A stretch of 64,000 nucleotides of DNA from Dichelobacter nodosus (GCF_001263335.1 NZ_LGVW01000010.1:1-64000), one strand, 5' to 3'. Positions 38,597 to 48,150 are shown, counted from the first letter of the stretch. The notes: generated by a model not told the origin, from the sequence alone. Program-made: numbers and translations.

Positions 38597-38956
38597 TCAG
38601 CGGATATAGACTTGATTTCTGATTTCTTCACCGCTCAAAGTTCTAGCACAGTAGTCGACAGTAATACGACCCTCAAAACTGAGTTTAACCTGTGCATAAG
38701 TGATGAAAACGCGTGGTTCCCAACGATATGCTGCATCAACAATTGCTGCTGCAAGCCGTAAACGTCCCGCTTCATTCATCGGGCTATCAATGAGCGCAAA
38801 TAAATAGCTGCCATAATCGCGACGTTGAATACGTGTTCCGATCGGAGTTGTAAAAATATCGTGTAAAGATTGATGAATATGTTCTAATTGTGGTGTCAAT
38901 AATGTGCCTGTGCTGCGACTCATACCCTGTTTAGCTAGTTGTGGTTTTACAGTCAT
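38597..38956 (-). CDS. W: baseplate protein W (gp25-like)
   Basis: 119 aa. LTPQLEHIHQSLHDIFTTPI, GTRIQRRDYGSYLF and AYRWEPRVFITYAQV are the gpW/gp25 signature that nucleates sheath assembly. The first ATG (38956) overlaps the V stop by 4 nt; an internal Met at residue 12 is an alternative start. Confidence 0.9.
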   Translation of the reverse strand: MTVKPQLAKQGMSRSTGTLLTPQLEHIHQSLHDIFTTPIGTRIQRRDYGSYLFALIDSPMNEAGRLRLAAAIVDAAYRWEPRVFITYAQVKLSFEGRITVDYCARTLSGEEIRNQVYIR

Positions 38957-39459
38957 TTCGGATGCCCCGTTACAGATGTTCCGGACATGACGCCAAGATG
39001 TTTGTGATCACTTCCGATATTGATACCGTTATGTATTAACGTTGTTGATTCTAACTCGATGTTTTTAGCTTTAATTTTAAAACTACAGGGTGTTTCTAGT
39101 TCTAGTGTTTCAGTTTTCCGATCGTATTTTATTTTTGTGCCATCAACAAATTCTATTAATTCTGTGGTTTCTCGGTCTTCAATCGGGATTTCTGGCGCTG
39201 GTATATTATCATCACAAAGCATTCCAATTACGCAAGCAGTATTCAAATCACCACTCGGTGAAACCATCACAATTTGCGCGTTTTTACGCAATGGGTACCA
39301 ATATTTAAAATTAGCAGTAATCATTGCGGGCATTTCTAGCCAATTCGTTAGAATTTCACCGCGGCGCGCTCTGAATTTTCTTTTTTCCCAGTCGATTTTT
39401 TCAACCGTTGCGATAACGATTGAATTATGTAAACGACGGCAATCATCATTAAAAGTCAT
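38953..39459 (-). CDS. V: baseplate spike protein V
   Basis: 168 aa with an N-terminal OB-like region (VIATVEKIDWEKRKFRARRG), a beta-helical part, and a C-terminal GSDHKHLGVMSGTSVTGHP. The HKH recalls the His-x-His iron site at the tip of P2 gpV. It pierces the outer membrane during infection. Confidence 0.88.
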   Translation of the reverse strand: MTFNDDCRRLHNSIVIATVEKIDWEKRKFRARRGEILTNWLEMPAMITANFKYWYPLRKNAQIVMVSPSGDLNTACVIGMLCDDNIPAPEIPIEDRETTELIEFVDGTKIKYDRKTETLELETPCSFKIKAKNIELESTTLIHNGINIGSDHKHLGVMSGTSVTGHPK

Positions 39460-39899
39460 AAAAGGTCCTCAGAAGTAAAATGATCAATAAGTAAATCTCT
39501 CACAATCGCCTTATCTTCGTCGGTTAACCCGATCAACTCACGTTTCGGGTATTGTGCTAATCCGTATTGAAGCCGTTGTCTTAATCCATAATGATGGATG
39601 CGCGCAATATAACCATCTTTGCTACTCCAGCCAATGCTGACTTCATTGAATCGGTTGCGAATCTTAAATCTGCTTGTCTGCCGGAGTTTTTTAAACATTT
39701 TCACACGGTTGGTACCAGTGTTTTTTCTTTCAGAAAAATTGATACCGTCCGGATTTTTTTGAGATTGAATCCGTTTAGTATTTATTTTGCGCAATTCTTG
39801 CCCGATCTTACGATTGAGTTTTAAACGCTCTTGATTCGTTAAACGTCGCATCATTAAGTTCAACCATTGATCTAAATTATTGAGATTATGCTCTAACAT
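39456..39899 (-). CDS. S: tail completion protein S
   Basis: 147 aa from MLEHNLNNLDQWLNLMMRRL. RLTNQERLKLNRKIGQELRK and GYIARIHHYGLRQRL match the gpS/virion morphogenesis family. The start at 39899 lies within the end of R. It overlaps V by 4 nt. Confidence 0.85.
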   Translation of the reverse strand: MLEHNLNNLDQWLNLMMRRLTNQERLKLNRKIGQELRKINTKRIQSQKNPDGINFSERKNTGTNRVKMFKKLRQTSRFKIRNRFNEVSIGWSSKDGYIARIHHYGLRQRLQYGLAQYPKRELIGLTDEDKAIVRDLLIDHFTSEDLL

Positions 39900-40335
39900 G
39901 ATGATTCTCAATGTTTGTCACAGTTGACGAAATAATTGGCATTGTCGGTTGATTTGTACAACTGACGATATAGGTTCCATCATCGGTCTTATTGGGACGA
40001 TATGTGTCTTGTAATGAGTGAATTGTGATTTCTAAGTCAACCGAATTGTGATCCAAGATCACTGATTTAAATTTGATCAATTCTGGTTTGTGCCCTGGAT
40101 AATTTTTATTGCTCCACTGGTTAAGAACATGGAATAAAAGTTCAGGAGGATGCGTAAAATCCAGAATTAAAACGATTCCGTCATATTTAACGATAAAATT
40201 ATCATTACAGTTCGGATCATTTTCGCGATCAGAATAGTTAATAATAGTGCCGTTCTCACAGAAAACGCTGATGTTTTCGGGTTCAATGTCTAAAGTTTTA
40301 AGCAAATAATTTCTCAAATTGCGTAAATTTTGCAT
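39886..40335 (-). CDS. R: tail completion protein R
   Basis: 149 aa. NLRNLRNYLLKTLDIEPENI at the start and ELLFHVLNQWSNKNYPG fit gpR, required to complete the tail. It follows the TraR/DksA-like gene and overlaps S. Confidence 0.85.
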   Translation of the reverse strand: MQNLRNLRNYLLKTLDIEPENISVFCENGTIINYSDRENDPNCNDNFIVKYDGIVLILDFTHPPELLFHVLNQWSNKNYPGHKPELIKFKSVILDHNSVDLEITIHSLQDTYRPNKTDDGTYIVSCTNQPTMPIISSTVTNIENHHVRA

Positions 40336-40337
40336 AC

Positions 40338-40556
40338 TTATTTATTCTTCTTTTCAGCAACGATTTGACATGTAACACAACGTTGCGCATGCGGATAAAC
40401 TTTGCGCCGTGCGACAGCAATTTCTTCACCACAATCAATACAGCTTTTTCTACCCGTTTTACTTTGATTTTGTACTTTTGAATAATTCAGTATCTTTGTA
40501 ATACTTTCCTGACGATAATATTCTTCAAGTTCAGCTGCATAATCATTCAAATCCAT
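40338..40556 (-). CDS. TraR/DksA-type zinc-finger protein
   Basis: 72 aa. CIDCGEEIAVARRKVYPHAQRC plus VTCQ is the C4 zinc finger of short TraR-type proteins, and DLNDYAAELEEYYRQESI is the N-terminal helix. TraR binds the RNA polymerase secondary channel and mimics DksA with ppGpp (known). In P2-like phages this gene is found near the lysis and R/S genes. AAGGA precedes the ATG. Confidence 0.85.
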   Translation of the reverse strand: MDLNDYAAELEEYYRQESITKILNYSKVQNQSKTGRKSCIDCGEEIAVARRKVYPHAQRCVTCQIVAEKKNK

Positions 40557-40803
40557 AGCGGTATTCCTTTATCCAGTTTGATAAATATAGTTGTTTATCG
40601 CGACAACTATAATAATGAGCAGAAAGCTGTTTAATCCATGTGAGTAAATTTTCTAATTGTCCAGCGGTCAATGTCGGCAAGGGGGGGCATGGTGCCAAGG
40701 CTGTTTGTTCGATCGGCGGTCGGATCGGCAATGATACTGTTGATGAGCTGCAAGCCCCGATCATCAATAGTGCAGTTGCTGTGAGTGTTTGATAAGTATG
40801 CAC
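40543..40803 (-). CDS. Rz1-like outer-membrane spanin lipoprotein
   Basis: 86 aa with a lipoprotein signal (TATALLMIGACSS; Cys at about residue 18) and a proline-rich stretch (PIRPPIEQTALAPCPPLP). Most of it lies in a different frame within the Rz-like gene, the classic Rz/Rz1 arrangement. The outer-membrane partner that fuses membranes with Rz at lysis. Confidence 0.85.
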   Translation of the reverse strand: MHTYQTLTATALLMIGACSSSTVSLPIRPPIEQTALAPCPPLPTLTAGQLENLLTWIKQLSAHYYSCRDKQLYLSNWIKEYRYGFE

Positions 40804-41062
40804 GGATATTCCCTTCTAGTGTCATTAAAATGTTTTCTCTTTTATTTTGATTGTGTACAAATTCAGTTGCTAACTTGTCATAATCATGAATCATTTGCCG
40901 ATATTGTTCGGTTTGTTTCATTACAGTCCGTTGTAAATTGCGTAATTCTAAGATTTCTTTTTTTTGCATACCGTAACGGTACGCAGCGGTCAACGAGCAG
41001 CTCCAGATGAAAAATAAAAGTACGGCGATGAGTGCGCGAAATTTGAATGTTAATTGAGCCAT
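40631..41062 (-). CDS. Rz-like inner-membrane spanin
   Basis: 143 aa. One N-terminal membrane segment (FRALIAVLLFFIWSCSLTAA) is followed by a periplasmic coiled coil (EILELRNLQRTVMKQTEQYR). It overlaps lysozyme upstream and contains Rz1 in another frame. Confidence 0.82.
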   Translation of the reverse strand: MAQLTFKFRALIAVLLFFIWSCSLTAAYRYGMQKKEILELRNLQRTVMKQTEQYRQMIHDYDKLATEFVHNQNKRENILMTLEGNIRAYLSNTHSNCTIDDRGLQLINSIIADPTADRTNSLGTMPPLADIDRWTIRKFTHMD

Positions 41063-41532
41063 TGTTTTGCTTCTCCAGCACGGCGATTAATCAAACCAAT
41101 AACTTCTTTGCCCCCCGCATATTTCCACCGCGATAATTCTTCAGGAACGGCGTGATATTGACCGGCATTGAGTTTCTTAAGCAATGTTGAGTAAGTAAAA
41201 GCATTAATACCGACGTTATAAGAAAATGAGACAAGTGCATCAAATTTGTTTTGCGATAATGTTACGACGACACGTTCGTTGATATTTTTTTCATGCACTC
41301 TAATATCTTGTAGTAGTAATTGAGCAATTTGCTCTTTAGTGAGACCTTCTCGCCATTTTACTAACTTGTCATTAATGCGTATTTTCCCGCTCGTTAATTC
41401 AGAACGAGTCAGTAAATGACCAGCGCCGATCGTAGGTAATCCTGCAACGTCGAGGTACATCTTTTCACTGCTTCCTTCACGCGACATTAAAAACTCAAAA
41501 CCTTGCTTTGATAAAGTTAGTTTATTCATCTG
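41050..41532 (-). CDS. phage lysozyme (GH24 endolysin)
   Basis: 160 aa from MNKLTLSKQGFEFL. The E-8-D-5-T triad is visible in SREGSSEKMYLDVAGLPTIGAGH. FDALVSFSYNVGINAF is also conserved. No signal-anchor at the N-terminus, so release depends on the holin. AAAAGGAAAT precedes the ATG at 41532; the longer ORF to 41565 overlaps the holin needlessly. Confidence 0.9.
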   Translation of the reverse strand, partial: QMNKLTLSKQGFEFLMSREGSSEKMYLDVAGLPTIGAGHLLTRSELTSGKIRINDKLVKWREGLTKEQIAQLLLQDIRVHEKNINERVVVTLSQNKFDALVSFSYNVGINAFTYSTLLKKLNAGQYHAVPEELSRWKYAGGKEVIGLINRRAGEAKQWLN

Positions 41533-41902
41533 ATTTCCTTTTAATTTCTGTAATAATTTCAACAATATCTTGATTTTTTCTTACTTCCATGAACCTAAAA
41601 GCAGAACGTACTAAAAACCATCCCGGCAATCCGCAGGCAAAATAAACACCTCCGATAACCATTGCGTCTAATTCATTAAAAGGGATACTGATATTGAGTA
41701 AATTCGTTACGAAATAAGCACCTAACCCAACAGAACAAACGATAGTACTAATGAATATTGCTGTCCATTCCCTCGGATTTTTCGGTGGCGTCATCAACAT
41801 GACGATGATACTTGCAAGCAATGGTCCCACAAGATAAAGCAATAACTTATAAACGATGGTACTAATAGCAACGCTTCCCGTAGTTATGATCGGTTCTGAC
41901 AT
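41522..41902 (-). CDS. phage holin
   Basis: 126 aa from MSEPIITTGSVAIS. Three hydrophobic segments (VYKLLLYLVGPLLASIIVML, TAIFISTIVCSVGLGAYFV, MVIGGVYFACGLPGWFLV) and a charged C-terminus (IVEIITEIKRKSDE), directly before lysozyme. Topology and position fit a class I-type holin. Confidence 0.75.
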   Translation of the reverse strand: MSEPIITTGSVAISTIVYKLLLYLVGPLLASIIVMLMTPPKNPREWTAIFISTIVCSVGLGAYFVTNLLNISIPFNELDAMVIGGVYFACGLPGWFLVRSAFRFMEVRKNQDIVEIITEIKRKSDE

Positions 41903-41904
41903 GG

Positions 41905-42108
41905 TTAATCCCAAAGTTTAAGAGTTGATTTAACAGCTGGTGCTGCTTGTAGTAAATCAGGCAATTCAATGATAACCCCAGCTTGTAACTGAGCTGGATT
42001 TAAAGCATGAGGGTTAGATTCAATGACGGCAACAATCATGTCTGTGCGCCCAAACACGCGATAACACACTTCATCTAAGGTGTCGTTTTGTCTTGTGGTC
42101 ACATTCAT
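41905..42108 (-). CDS. X: tail protein X (LysM-like)
   Basis: 67 aa. TTRQNDTLDEVCYRVFGRTD and ALNPAQLQAGVIIELPDL form a LysM-like fold, the gpX signature. It lies between L and the holin as in P2. Confidence 0.9.
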   Translation of the reverse strand: MNVTTRQNDTLDEVCYRVFGRTDMIVAVIESNPHALNPAQLQAGVIIELPDLLQAAPAVKSTLKLWD

Positions 42109-42551
42109 ACGAGCACCGCCGTGGTGCGTTTACGTCCTGTGAGTAAACGAATGGCTTCGCGCTCACGCTGTTGTTCGTATGCAATGCGGCGTTCGTAGGC
42201 ATCGGCTTTGGCATGACCATCACTTGTGGTGTCAATATCGCGATATTGTTCGAGTAAATAGGTTTTCACTCTCCGATAGACCGCAGTTTTATAGAGGGTT
42301 GTTGCTGTTCCTGCTGGAAGATGGGAAATGCCAAATTGCTGCGCTTTCCAGTCTGCTATCAAGGCGTTTATCATGACGATTGCAACGGCAAAATGCTCGG
42401 CGAGGCGTTCATCTGAGACGGTGTCATCATTACGCATTTCGCGTCGATAATCAGCAAGCGAAAAATCAGGATAGAAGTAATCTCTGTTGCTGATAGTGTC
42501 GCTCACGGGCACTGCTGGCGGGTTGTTGTGTGGGATGTAAGCAGAAGCCAT
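42105..42551 (-). CDS. L: head completion protein L
   Basis: 148 aa. YFYPDFSLADYRREMRNDDT and YDIDTTSDGHA-like RDIDTTSDGHAKADAYE match gpL, which closes the head for tail joining. It overlaps X by 4 nt. A ~100-bp gap containing the palindrome CCCCGCGCGGGG separates it from M. Confidence 0.85.
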   Translation of the reverse strand: MASAYIPHNNPPAVPVSDTISNRDYFYPDFSLADYRREMRNDDTVSDERLAEHFAVAIVMINALIADWKAQQFGISHLPAGTATTLYKTAVYRRVKTYLLEQYRDIDTTSDGHAKADAYERRIAYEQQREREAIRLLTGRKRTTAVLV

Positions 42552-42650
42552 AAATCACCTTTTTAAAATAAGGTGCGCGGTTGCGACGGAACAAAATGAA
42601 ATTTTCACATAAACTTTTGCGTCGTCGCGCCCCGCGCGGGGGTTGAGACT

Positions 42651-43289
42651 TTAATCGGTTTCTGGATGCGCTTTTTCTAGTTTATTCAGTAAAACTTTTG
42701 CGCCGACTTTGTCATTTAAACTAATCGCAGTGCGCAAATTGATCATTGCGGCTTCTTCGTGACCTGCTTCATATTCAGCTTCGCCGAGTGCTCGATAAAG
42801 TTTTGCGCGCACTTCATCAAACAAATCATATTCATCGACTAATTGTTTTAAGGTCAGCAGATGCTCAAGGCTTGGTTTTAGTTCATTGCTACGTAGCCAC
42901 GCTTCACTCATCTCTTCTGTCAATGCATCTTCCAAATCACGTTCAAAATGTGCGGGCAGGCTTAGCTTCGCTGTTAACATAACGCTGCCAATGTTTAATG
43001 CTTGCTCGTAGTCACCAACATCAATCGACCAGATAAGCAACTGCCCGATAATCTCATCTTGCACAGGATGTTTTGCAGTGAGCTGACTATCTAAATAACC
43101 AGACCACTGCGGCAAGATTTTTTGTTTCAGTGCAATTTTACCTTCGCGCGATTTTATGTTTTTTAATTCGCGTTTTTGTTGAGCAAGTTGATCAAGCATC
43201 AATTCATAAGCGCTGCCTTGAGCGACCTCTTCCTTTTGCATTGCAGCAACAAGTGCTGCTTGTTTGTGCTTTTCTGCTGGAGTCATCAT
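42651..43289 (-). CDS. M: terminase small subunit M
   Basis: 212 aa from MMTPAEKHKQAALVAAM. GGGG/GGAG lies just upstream, and the paired ATGs follow the capsid stop by a few bases, which fixes the start at 43289. PVQDEIIGQLLIWSIDVGDYEQAL is typical of gpM, the DNA-recognition and endonuclease part of P2 terminase. The C-terminus has a TPR-like helical part. Confidence 0.85.
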   Translation of the reverse strand: MMTPAEKHKQAALVAAMQKEEVAQGSAYELMLDQLAQQKRELKNIKSREGKIALKQKILPQWSGYLDSQLTAKHPVQDEIIGQLLIWSIDVGDYEQALNIGSVMLTAKLSLPAHFERDLEDALTEEMSEAWLRSNELKPSLEHLLTLKQLVDEYDLFDEVRAKLYRALGEAEYEAGHEEAAMINLRTAISLNDKVGAKVLLNKLEKAHPETD

Positions 43290-43296
43290 TACCCCA

Positions 43297-44316
43297 TTAC
43301 TCCCAATCGCTACCGTCAGCATTCGGGACTTTGATGCCCGTGAGCAATGCGCAAGCATCGTAGTCTTCAACAACGTATGACTCGTTAACGCTCCTAAATT
43401 CTTCAATACGATCGAGTTTTGGGTTATCAAAGTAAGCAAGACGAGTGCTGCCACGCTGAGTGTAAATGCTTAAATTGCTAAGTTTAGTAATCAATAAGGC
43501 ATCAGCTGGGAAAAATGGTACAGCAAGCGTTCTTAGTGCACCGATAGATTTTGATAACATTAAGTCTTCTAAAGCCTTACGCTCTAACGGAGTATCGTTA
43601 TTGCTAATCAGATGAAAATATTTTGCTGTTAGCATTTTTCGCCCACAAATAACTACTAACTCATTATCGCGATGCCACGGTTCAACCAAAGTATTGACTA
43701 AATCAAATACCGCGGCATCTGCATTCGCATAGTCTTTACCCGTCTGATTACCAATTTTAAGACCATCCATTACTACGCTGGGTTTTTGATCTTTGATGTG
43801 TTGCAGCCAACCTTTATTTACGTCTTGCAACATCGGGTTGCTACTTCTGTTAGTAGTCGTCGCTGCGTGTGTGCCGTTAAATCCAATGATTAATCGATCA
43901 CGGGCAATTTGTTTGCTTGTTACTAATCGCAACAGACGCTGAAAATCAGGTTTATCAGACCAAGCATCTAAAGTGGCATAACGCACATAAGTATCGAAGT
44001 TGGTTTGCTCACAACGATATTTTTGGCTGCTTAAAGCGGAAACCGCTTGAGGCTTGCGTTCTGTTTCACCGTCCGAAGTATCGATACGACTAGCGATAGT
44101 ATTTTTTACACCAATATAAACTTTTTCGCCTTCTTGCGCGGTTACTGTGATATTGTTAATCGCTCTTAAGAAAGGGTCGCTGTCTTGAACTTTTTCTAGT
44201 AACTTTTGCTCAATACTGGGCGTAACGTTAAATTTTTGAGTCGCATCGCTTACACTATTGACCTCAGCAATCCGTGCTAAAAACTGATTATATTTTTTTC
44301 GGGTTTGGTTTTGCAT
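43297..44316 (-). CDS. N: major capsid protein N
   Basis: 339 aa from MQNQTRKKYNQFLARIAEVN. NRSSNPMLQDVNKGWLQHIK and LSNLSIYTQRGSTRLAYFDN are characteristic of P2 gpN. AGGAG precedes the ATG at 44316. In P2 it is cleaved by gpO during head maturation. Confidence 0.92.
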   Translation of the reverse strand: MQNQTRKKYNQFLARIAEVNSVSDATQKFNVTPSIEQKLLEKVQDSDPFLRAINNITVTAQEGEKVYIGVKNTIASRIDTSDGETERKPQAVSALSSQKYRCEQTNFDTYVRYATLDAWSDKPDFQRLLRLVTSKQIARDRLIIGFNGTHAATTTNRSSNPMLQDVNKGWLQHIKDQKPSVVMDGLKIGNQTGKDYANADAAVFDLVNTLVEPWHRDNELVVICGRKMLTAKYFHLISNNDTPLERKALEDLMLSKSIGALRTLAVPFFPADALLITKLSNLSIYTQRGSTRLAYFDNPKLDRIEEFRSVNESYVVEDYDACALLTGIKVPNADGSDWE

Positions 44317-44330
44317 TTTTACTCCTAATG

Positions 44331-45095
44331 CTAGCAATCAGTTTGATAATCAGTGCTGCTGCCATCGGCAACGGGGCGGCTAAAAGATTGAGTGTGTTGC
44401 GGTTCAGCAGCTAACTGTACTTTGAATGCGTTAAACTCTTCTTTTAGTTGCTGATGTTCTTTGATAAGCGTTTGGTGTGCTGTACAAACTTCTGAAAAAC
44501 TTTTCTCAATATCTTGATGATAACTGGCAATGATCGTCGCTGTATCGTCATTTTGCTTATCTTGATGTTTAGATAATAGCTGTTTTACTTTTGCAAATAA
44601 TCCAACGTCTTCATCCGCTTGTTTATCTTCATCTTTTACATCAATATCGCTCTCGCTATACGCGCTAAATAAATGTGTTTGTACTTGCAGAGCGGCGGAA
44701 AACATCAATCGCTCTGTGCCAAGACTCGATGGACTGTCCGTTACTGCAAGACCAACTAAATATGCTTCACCACTTTCTGCAAAATTCGGATCAATTTCAA
44801 CAGATGAAAATAGTTTCTGTTTTTGCTGATTGATTTTTTTTAGTTCATCTGTCGGTTCGATTTGCGCAAGTAAGATGGTTTTTCCATCGCTGTTTTTATC
44901 TGTTTTTAGCGCAAGTACATCACCGTATGCTTTAAATGGGCCATTCGGCATAATTGATCTGAAATGCTCTAGCCATACGCGCGCCGCGTATTTTTCGGGG
45001 TCGTAATTTTTCGCCATTTGCTCTAAAAGGCTTGCTTGGATTTTTCTTCCATCAGAAGTGAATCCTTCAGTCGCCACTCTGAAAAATTTTCGCAT
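44331..45095 (-). CDS. O: capsid scaffold and protease O
   Basis: 254 aa. FFRVATEGFTSDGRKIQASL, LEHFRSIMPNGPFKAYGDV and LVGLAVTDSPSSLGTERL are typical of gpO. The N-terminal half is the serine protease and the C-terminal half (about 185-235) a coiled scaffold. It is first in the O-N-M-L operon and faces P. Confidence 0.9.
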   Translation of the reverse strand: MRKFFRVATEGFTSDGRKIQASLLEQMAKNYDPEKYAARVWLEHFRSIMPNGPFKAYGDVLALKTDKNSDGKTILLAQIEPTDELKKINQQKQKLFSSVEIDPNFAESGEAYLVGLAVTDSPSSLGTERLMFSAALQVQTHLFSAYSESDIDVKDEDKQADEDVGLFAKVKQLLSKHQDKQNDDTATIIASYHQDIEKSFSEVCTAHQTLIKEHQQLKEEFNAFKVQLAAEPQHTQSFSRPVADGSSTDYQTDC

Positions 45096-45157
45096 AACTG
45101 TCCTCGGTGATAAATCGACACGATTATTGAGAGTAGCTTTGTTATCAGCAAGCGATA

Positions 45158-45186
45158 CTAGTCCGCAAAGATCGTTGGCGGACTAG
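45158..45186. promoter_or_regulatory. inverted repeat in divergent O/P promoter region
   Basis: CTAGTCCGC (45158-45166) and GCGGACTAG (45178-45186) form a perfect 9-bp inverted repeat in the 131-bp gap between the divergent O and P genes. The gap should hold both late promoters. I could not place an Ogr-type site (TGT-N12-ACA) with confidence. Confidence 0.4.
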
Positions 45187-45226
45187 CACTTGTGGCGTTT
45201 ATAAGTAGCAACTTGACAATAGCGAC

Positions 45227-46984
45227 ATGAGTAAACGATATGAAGCAGCTTTGATGTATTGGCGCGGTTACTCCTGCGCGGAAATTGCTCGACAATTAGA
45301 CGCCCCAGATACCACAGTGCGCAGTTGGTGCGCGCGTGATGGTTGGGACAAAGCTAGCGTCGCGGTGAAATGTGCAACCAACGTTGAATATCGATATAAC
45401 CAGCTCATTGCTAAAGAAGACAAATCAGATAAGGATTTTAACGAGATAGAGTTACTCGCTAAGCAGCTAGAACGCATCTGCCGAATGCTTAAATACGAAA
45501 AAACAGCAAACGAGGCAGACTTAAATCCGAAAGTTAAAAACCGCAGCAAAGGGCGTGAGAAAAAACGCCAAGAGAAAGAAAACCTCGGTGTGTTTACGCA
45601 AGAAGATATCCAGCTTATCAAAGAGTTGTTTGATAAGACGATGTACCCGCATCAAAAATTTTGGTTTGAAAATCGTCACTGGAATTTACGCCAAATCATT
45701 AAAAGTCGCCAAATTGGCGCGACTTATTATTTTGCAGTAGAAGCTTTATTAACTGCCATTGAAACTGGTAAAAATCAAATCTTTTTATCTGCTAGCCGCA
45801 ACCAAGCCAACGTGTTTCGCAGCAATATTATTGCTTTTGTAGAGATTGCTACGGGCAAAACTTTGCGGGGCGAAAATATCAAAATTGGTCCAGGATGCAC
45901 GTTGTATTTTCTGGGCACAAACAGTAATACCGCACAATCGTATTCAGGAGATTTATACATCGATGAATATTTTTGGATCCCAAAATTTGACAAAATCCAG
46001 CACGTCGCATCAGGAATGGCGGTGCATGATGACCGGCGAATTACCTATTTTTCAACACCATCAACTATTGGTCATGAGGCATATTTGCTGTGGAGCGGTG
46101 AGCATTACAATAAAGAACGTCCCCAAAAAGAGCATATCAATATTGATATTAGTCACAAAAATTTAGCGAAGGGAAAGTTATGTGATGACGGTTATTGGCG
46201 GCAGTTGATCACCATTGATGATGCCATCAACAGTGGGTTTGATCGGGTCACATTGCCCAAACTCAAAGAAAAATTCCCTAATCCGTCGCAATTTGCTAAT
46301 TTGTTTATGTGCGAGTTTGTCAATGACATGAACAGCTTGTTTAAGTTAGTAGAATTGCAGAAATGTATGATTGACGCGCGAACGATCTGGGAAGATTGGA
46401 AACCACAAAACAAGAGACCCTTAGGGAATGCGCCGGTGTGGATCGGCTATGACCCCAGCCGCACTCAAGACAATGCTTCAATTGCCGTGATTGCTCCGCC
46501 GGAAACCGCCGGTGGTAAGTTCAGAATTATTGAGTCAGATAGCTATAGCGGGTTAGATTTTGAAGCTCAGGCAAAAAAAATACAGCAGTTTACGCAACGC
46601 TACAATGTGAAGTTTATTGGCATTGATGCCACGGGCATCGGAAAGGCAGTACATGATTTGGTGGTTAAGTTTTATCCGCGGGCGCGCGCAATTATTTATA
46701 ACGTTACTGAGAAAAACAACATGGTGTTAAAAGCTTACCAATTGGTGCATCATAAAAAATTAGAGTTTGACGCGGAAAAAACAGAAATTGCCAGCGCATT
46801 TTTAACGATTCATCAAGCTGGCACAGCCAGTGGGCGGGATGTTACTTATCGCGCTAAACGTACTGCAAAAACAGGTCATGCGGATGTGGCGTGGGCGGTC
46901 ATGAATGCTTTATCAAATGACCCGCTTGGCGCAATAGCAGAGGCGGGTATAGGGAAAGGAAGCGGAAGAGTTAAGGTGTTTTAG
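45227..46984 (+). CDS. P: terminase large subunit P
   Basis: 585 aa. An N-terminal HTH (YSCAEIARQLDAPDTTVRSW), the ATPase segment KSRQIGATYYFAVEAL, the Walker B-like YIDEYFW, and a C-terminal RNase H-like nuclease with Asp in IGYDPSRTQDNAS and GIDATGIGKAV. It powers DNA packaging with M. Confidence 0.92.
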   Translation: MSKRYEAALMYWRGYSCAEIARQLDAPDTTVRSWCARDGWDKASVAVKCATNVEYRYNQLIAKEDKSDKDFNEIELLAKQLERICRMLKYEKTANEADLNPKVKNRSKGREKKRQEKENLGVFTQEDIQLIKELFDKTMYPHQKFWFENRHWNLRQIIKSRQIGATYYFAVEALLTAIETGKNQIFLSASRNQANVFRSNIIAFVEIATGKTLRGENIKIGPGCTLYFLGTNSNTAQSYSGDLYIDEYFWIPKFDKIQHVASGMAVHDDRRITYFSTPSTIGHEAYLLWSGEHYNKERPQKEHINIDISHKNLAKGKLCDDGYWRQLITIDDAINSGFDRVTLPKLKEKFPNPSQFANLFMCEFVNDMNSLFKLVELQKCMIDARTIWEDWKPQNKRPLGNAPVWIGYDPSRTQDNASIAVIAPPETAGGKFRIIESDSYSGLDFEAQAKKIQQFTQRYNVKFIGIDATGIGKAVHDLVVKFYPRARAIIYNVTEKNNMVLKAYQLVHHKKLEFDAEKTEIASAFLTIHQAGTASGRDVTYRAKRTAKTGHADVAWAVMNALSNDPLGAIAEAGIGKGSGRVKVF

Positions 46985-47079
46985 TCACACTATAAATGTT
47001 TAGATAAAAACCTCTATTTAAATTTGTACGAAAATTCCGCTTTCGAATTGAGCGGACTGATACTGTTTATATTAAAACA

Positions 47080-48117
47080 ATGAACTGTAACAATAAAGTT
47101 TTTATACATTTGTCTGCTATGTCAACAAAATCACATGCATTCACCTTCGGTAACCCGGTTACTATTACTCATCCGCTCGAGTTGATTAACTATTTTCAGT
47201 GCAGCTATAACGGTCAATATTATGAGCCTCCATTTTCAATGGATGCGCACGCGAAATATTTTTATTCGTTGCTTTACTTGCACAGCGCACTACAGCTTAA
47301 AGCTAATGTCTTAACGAGTTGCTACAAACCGCACTCTTTGCTAAAAAGACAGGAGTTTTCTAAATTAGCGATGGACTATTTGTGGTTCGGCAATGCGTAT
47401 CTAGAGCGCGTACTAAGTCGTACTAATCAGCTGCTCGCTTTAAAACATAGTCCGGCAAAATACACCCGCCGCGGTAGAAATGATCGCTATTGTTTTATCG
47501 CGATTGCTGATGGTTGGTTCGATAGCGACAAAATTTATCAATTCCCAGTAGATTCGCTGTATCACTTAATGCAGCCGGACGTTAATCAAGAAATATATGG
47601 AGTGCCAGAATGGTTGCCAGCGATTGTCTCTGCCCAGCTTAATGAGGCAGCCACCCAATTCCGCTTGCGTTACTATAACAATGGTAGCCATGCCGGTTAT
47701 ATTCTCTATATTACTGATCCCGCGCAAAATGAGGATGATATCGAAAATCTGCAACAAGCGCTTGCAGATAGCAAAGGTCCCGGAAACTTTAGAAATTTGC
47801 TCTATTACGCCCCAAACGGCGAAAAAGATGGATTAAAACTCATTCCAATTAGCGAAGTAACCGCCAAAGATGAGTTTTTTAACATTAAAGCGGTAAGCCG
47901 CGATGACCAACTCGCGGCATGCCGTGTACCTCCAAATATTATGGGGATTGTGCCAACGAACAGCAGTGGTTTTGGCAGTATCACTGATGCATCTAAAGTC
48001 TTTGCACGCAATGAAGTCAAAACTTTGCAAGATAGATTGTGCGAAATTAATGACTGGTTAGGCTATGAAGTTATCAGCTTTGATCATTATCAAATTGAGG
48101 ATGATAGCCAACAATAA
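47080..48117 (+). CDS. Q: portal protein Q
   Basis: 345 aa. SHAFTFGNPVTITHPLELIN, YLWFGNAYLERVLSR and RVPPNIMGIVPTNSSGFGSI match P2 gpQ. There is no obvious ribosome-binding site before either ATG (47080 or 47119); family similarity begins near the second, so the shorter form is possible. Confidence 0.88.
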   Translation: MNCNNKVFIHLSAMSTKSHAFTFGNPVTITHPLELINYFQCSYNGQYYEPPFSMDAHAKYFYSLLYLHSALQLKANVLTSCYKPHSLLKRQEFSKLAMDYLWFGNAYLERVLSRTNQLLALKHSPAKYTRRGRNDRYCFIAIADGWFDSDKIYQFPVDSLYHLMQPDVNQEIYGVPEWLPAIVSAQLNEAATQFRLRYYNNGSHAGYILYITDPAQNEDDIENLQQALADSKGPGNFRNLLYYAPNGEKDGLKLIPISEVTAKDEFFNIKAVSRDDQLAACRVPPNIMGIVPTNSSGFGSITDASKVFARNEVKTLQDRLCEINDWLGYEVISFDHYQIEDDSQQ

Positions 48118-48150
48118 GACAGTAATAGATGCGCTAACAGTCAATCTGAC

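Noticed and set aside
40789-41010. Plus-strand ORFs in the lysis region
   Set aside because: They lie antisense to the Rz and lysozyme genes without ribosome-binding sites.
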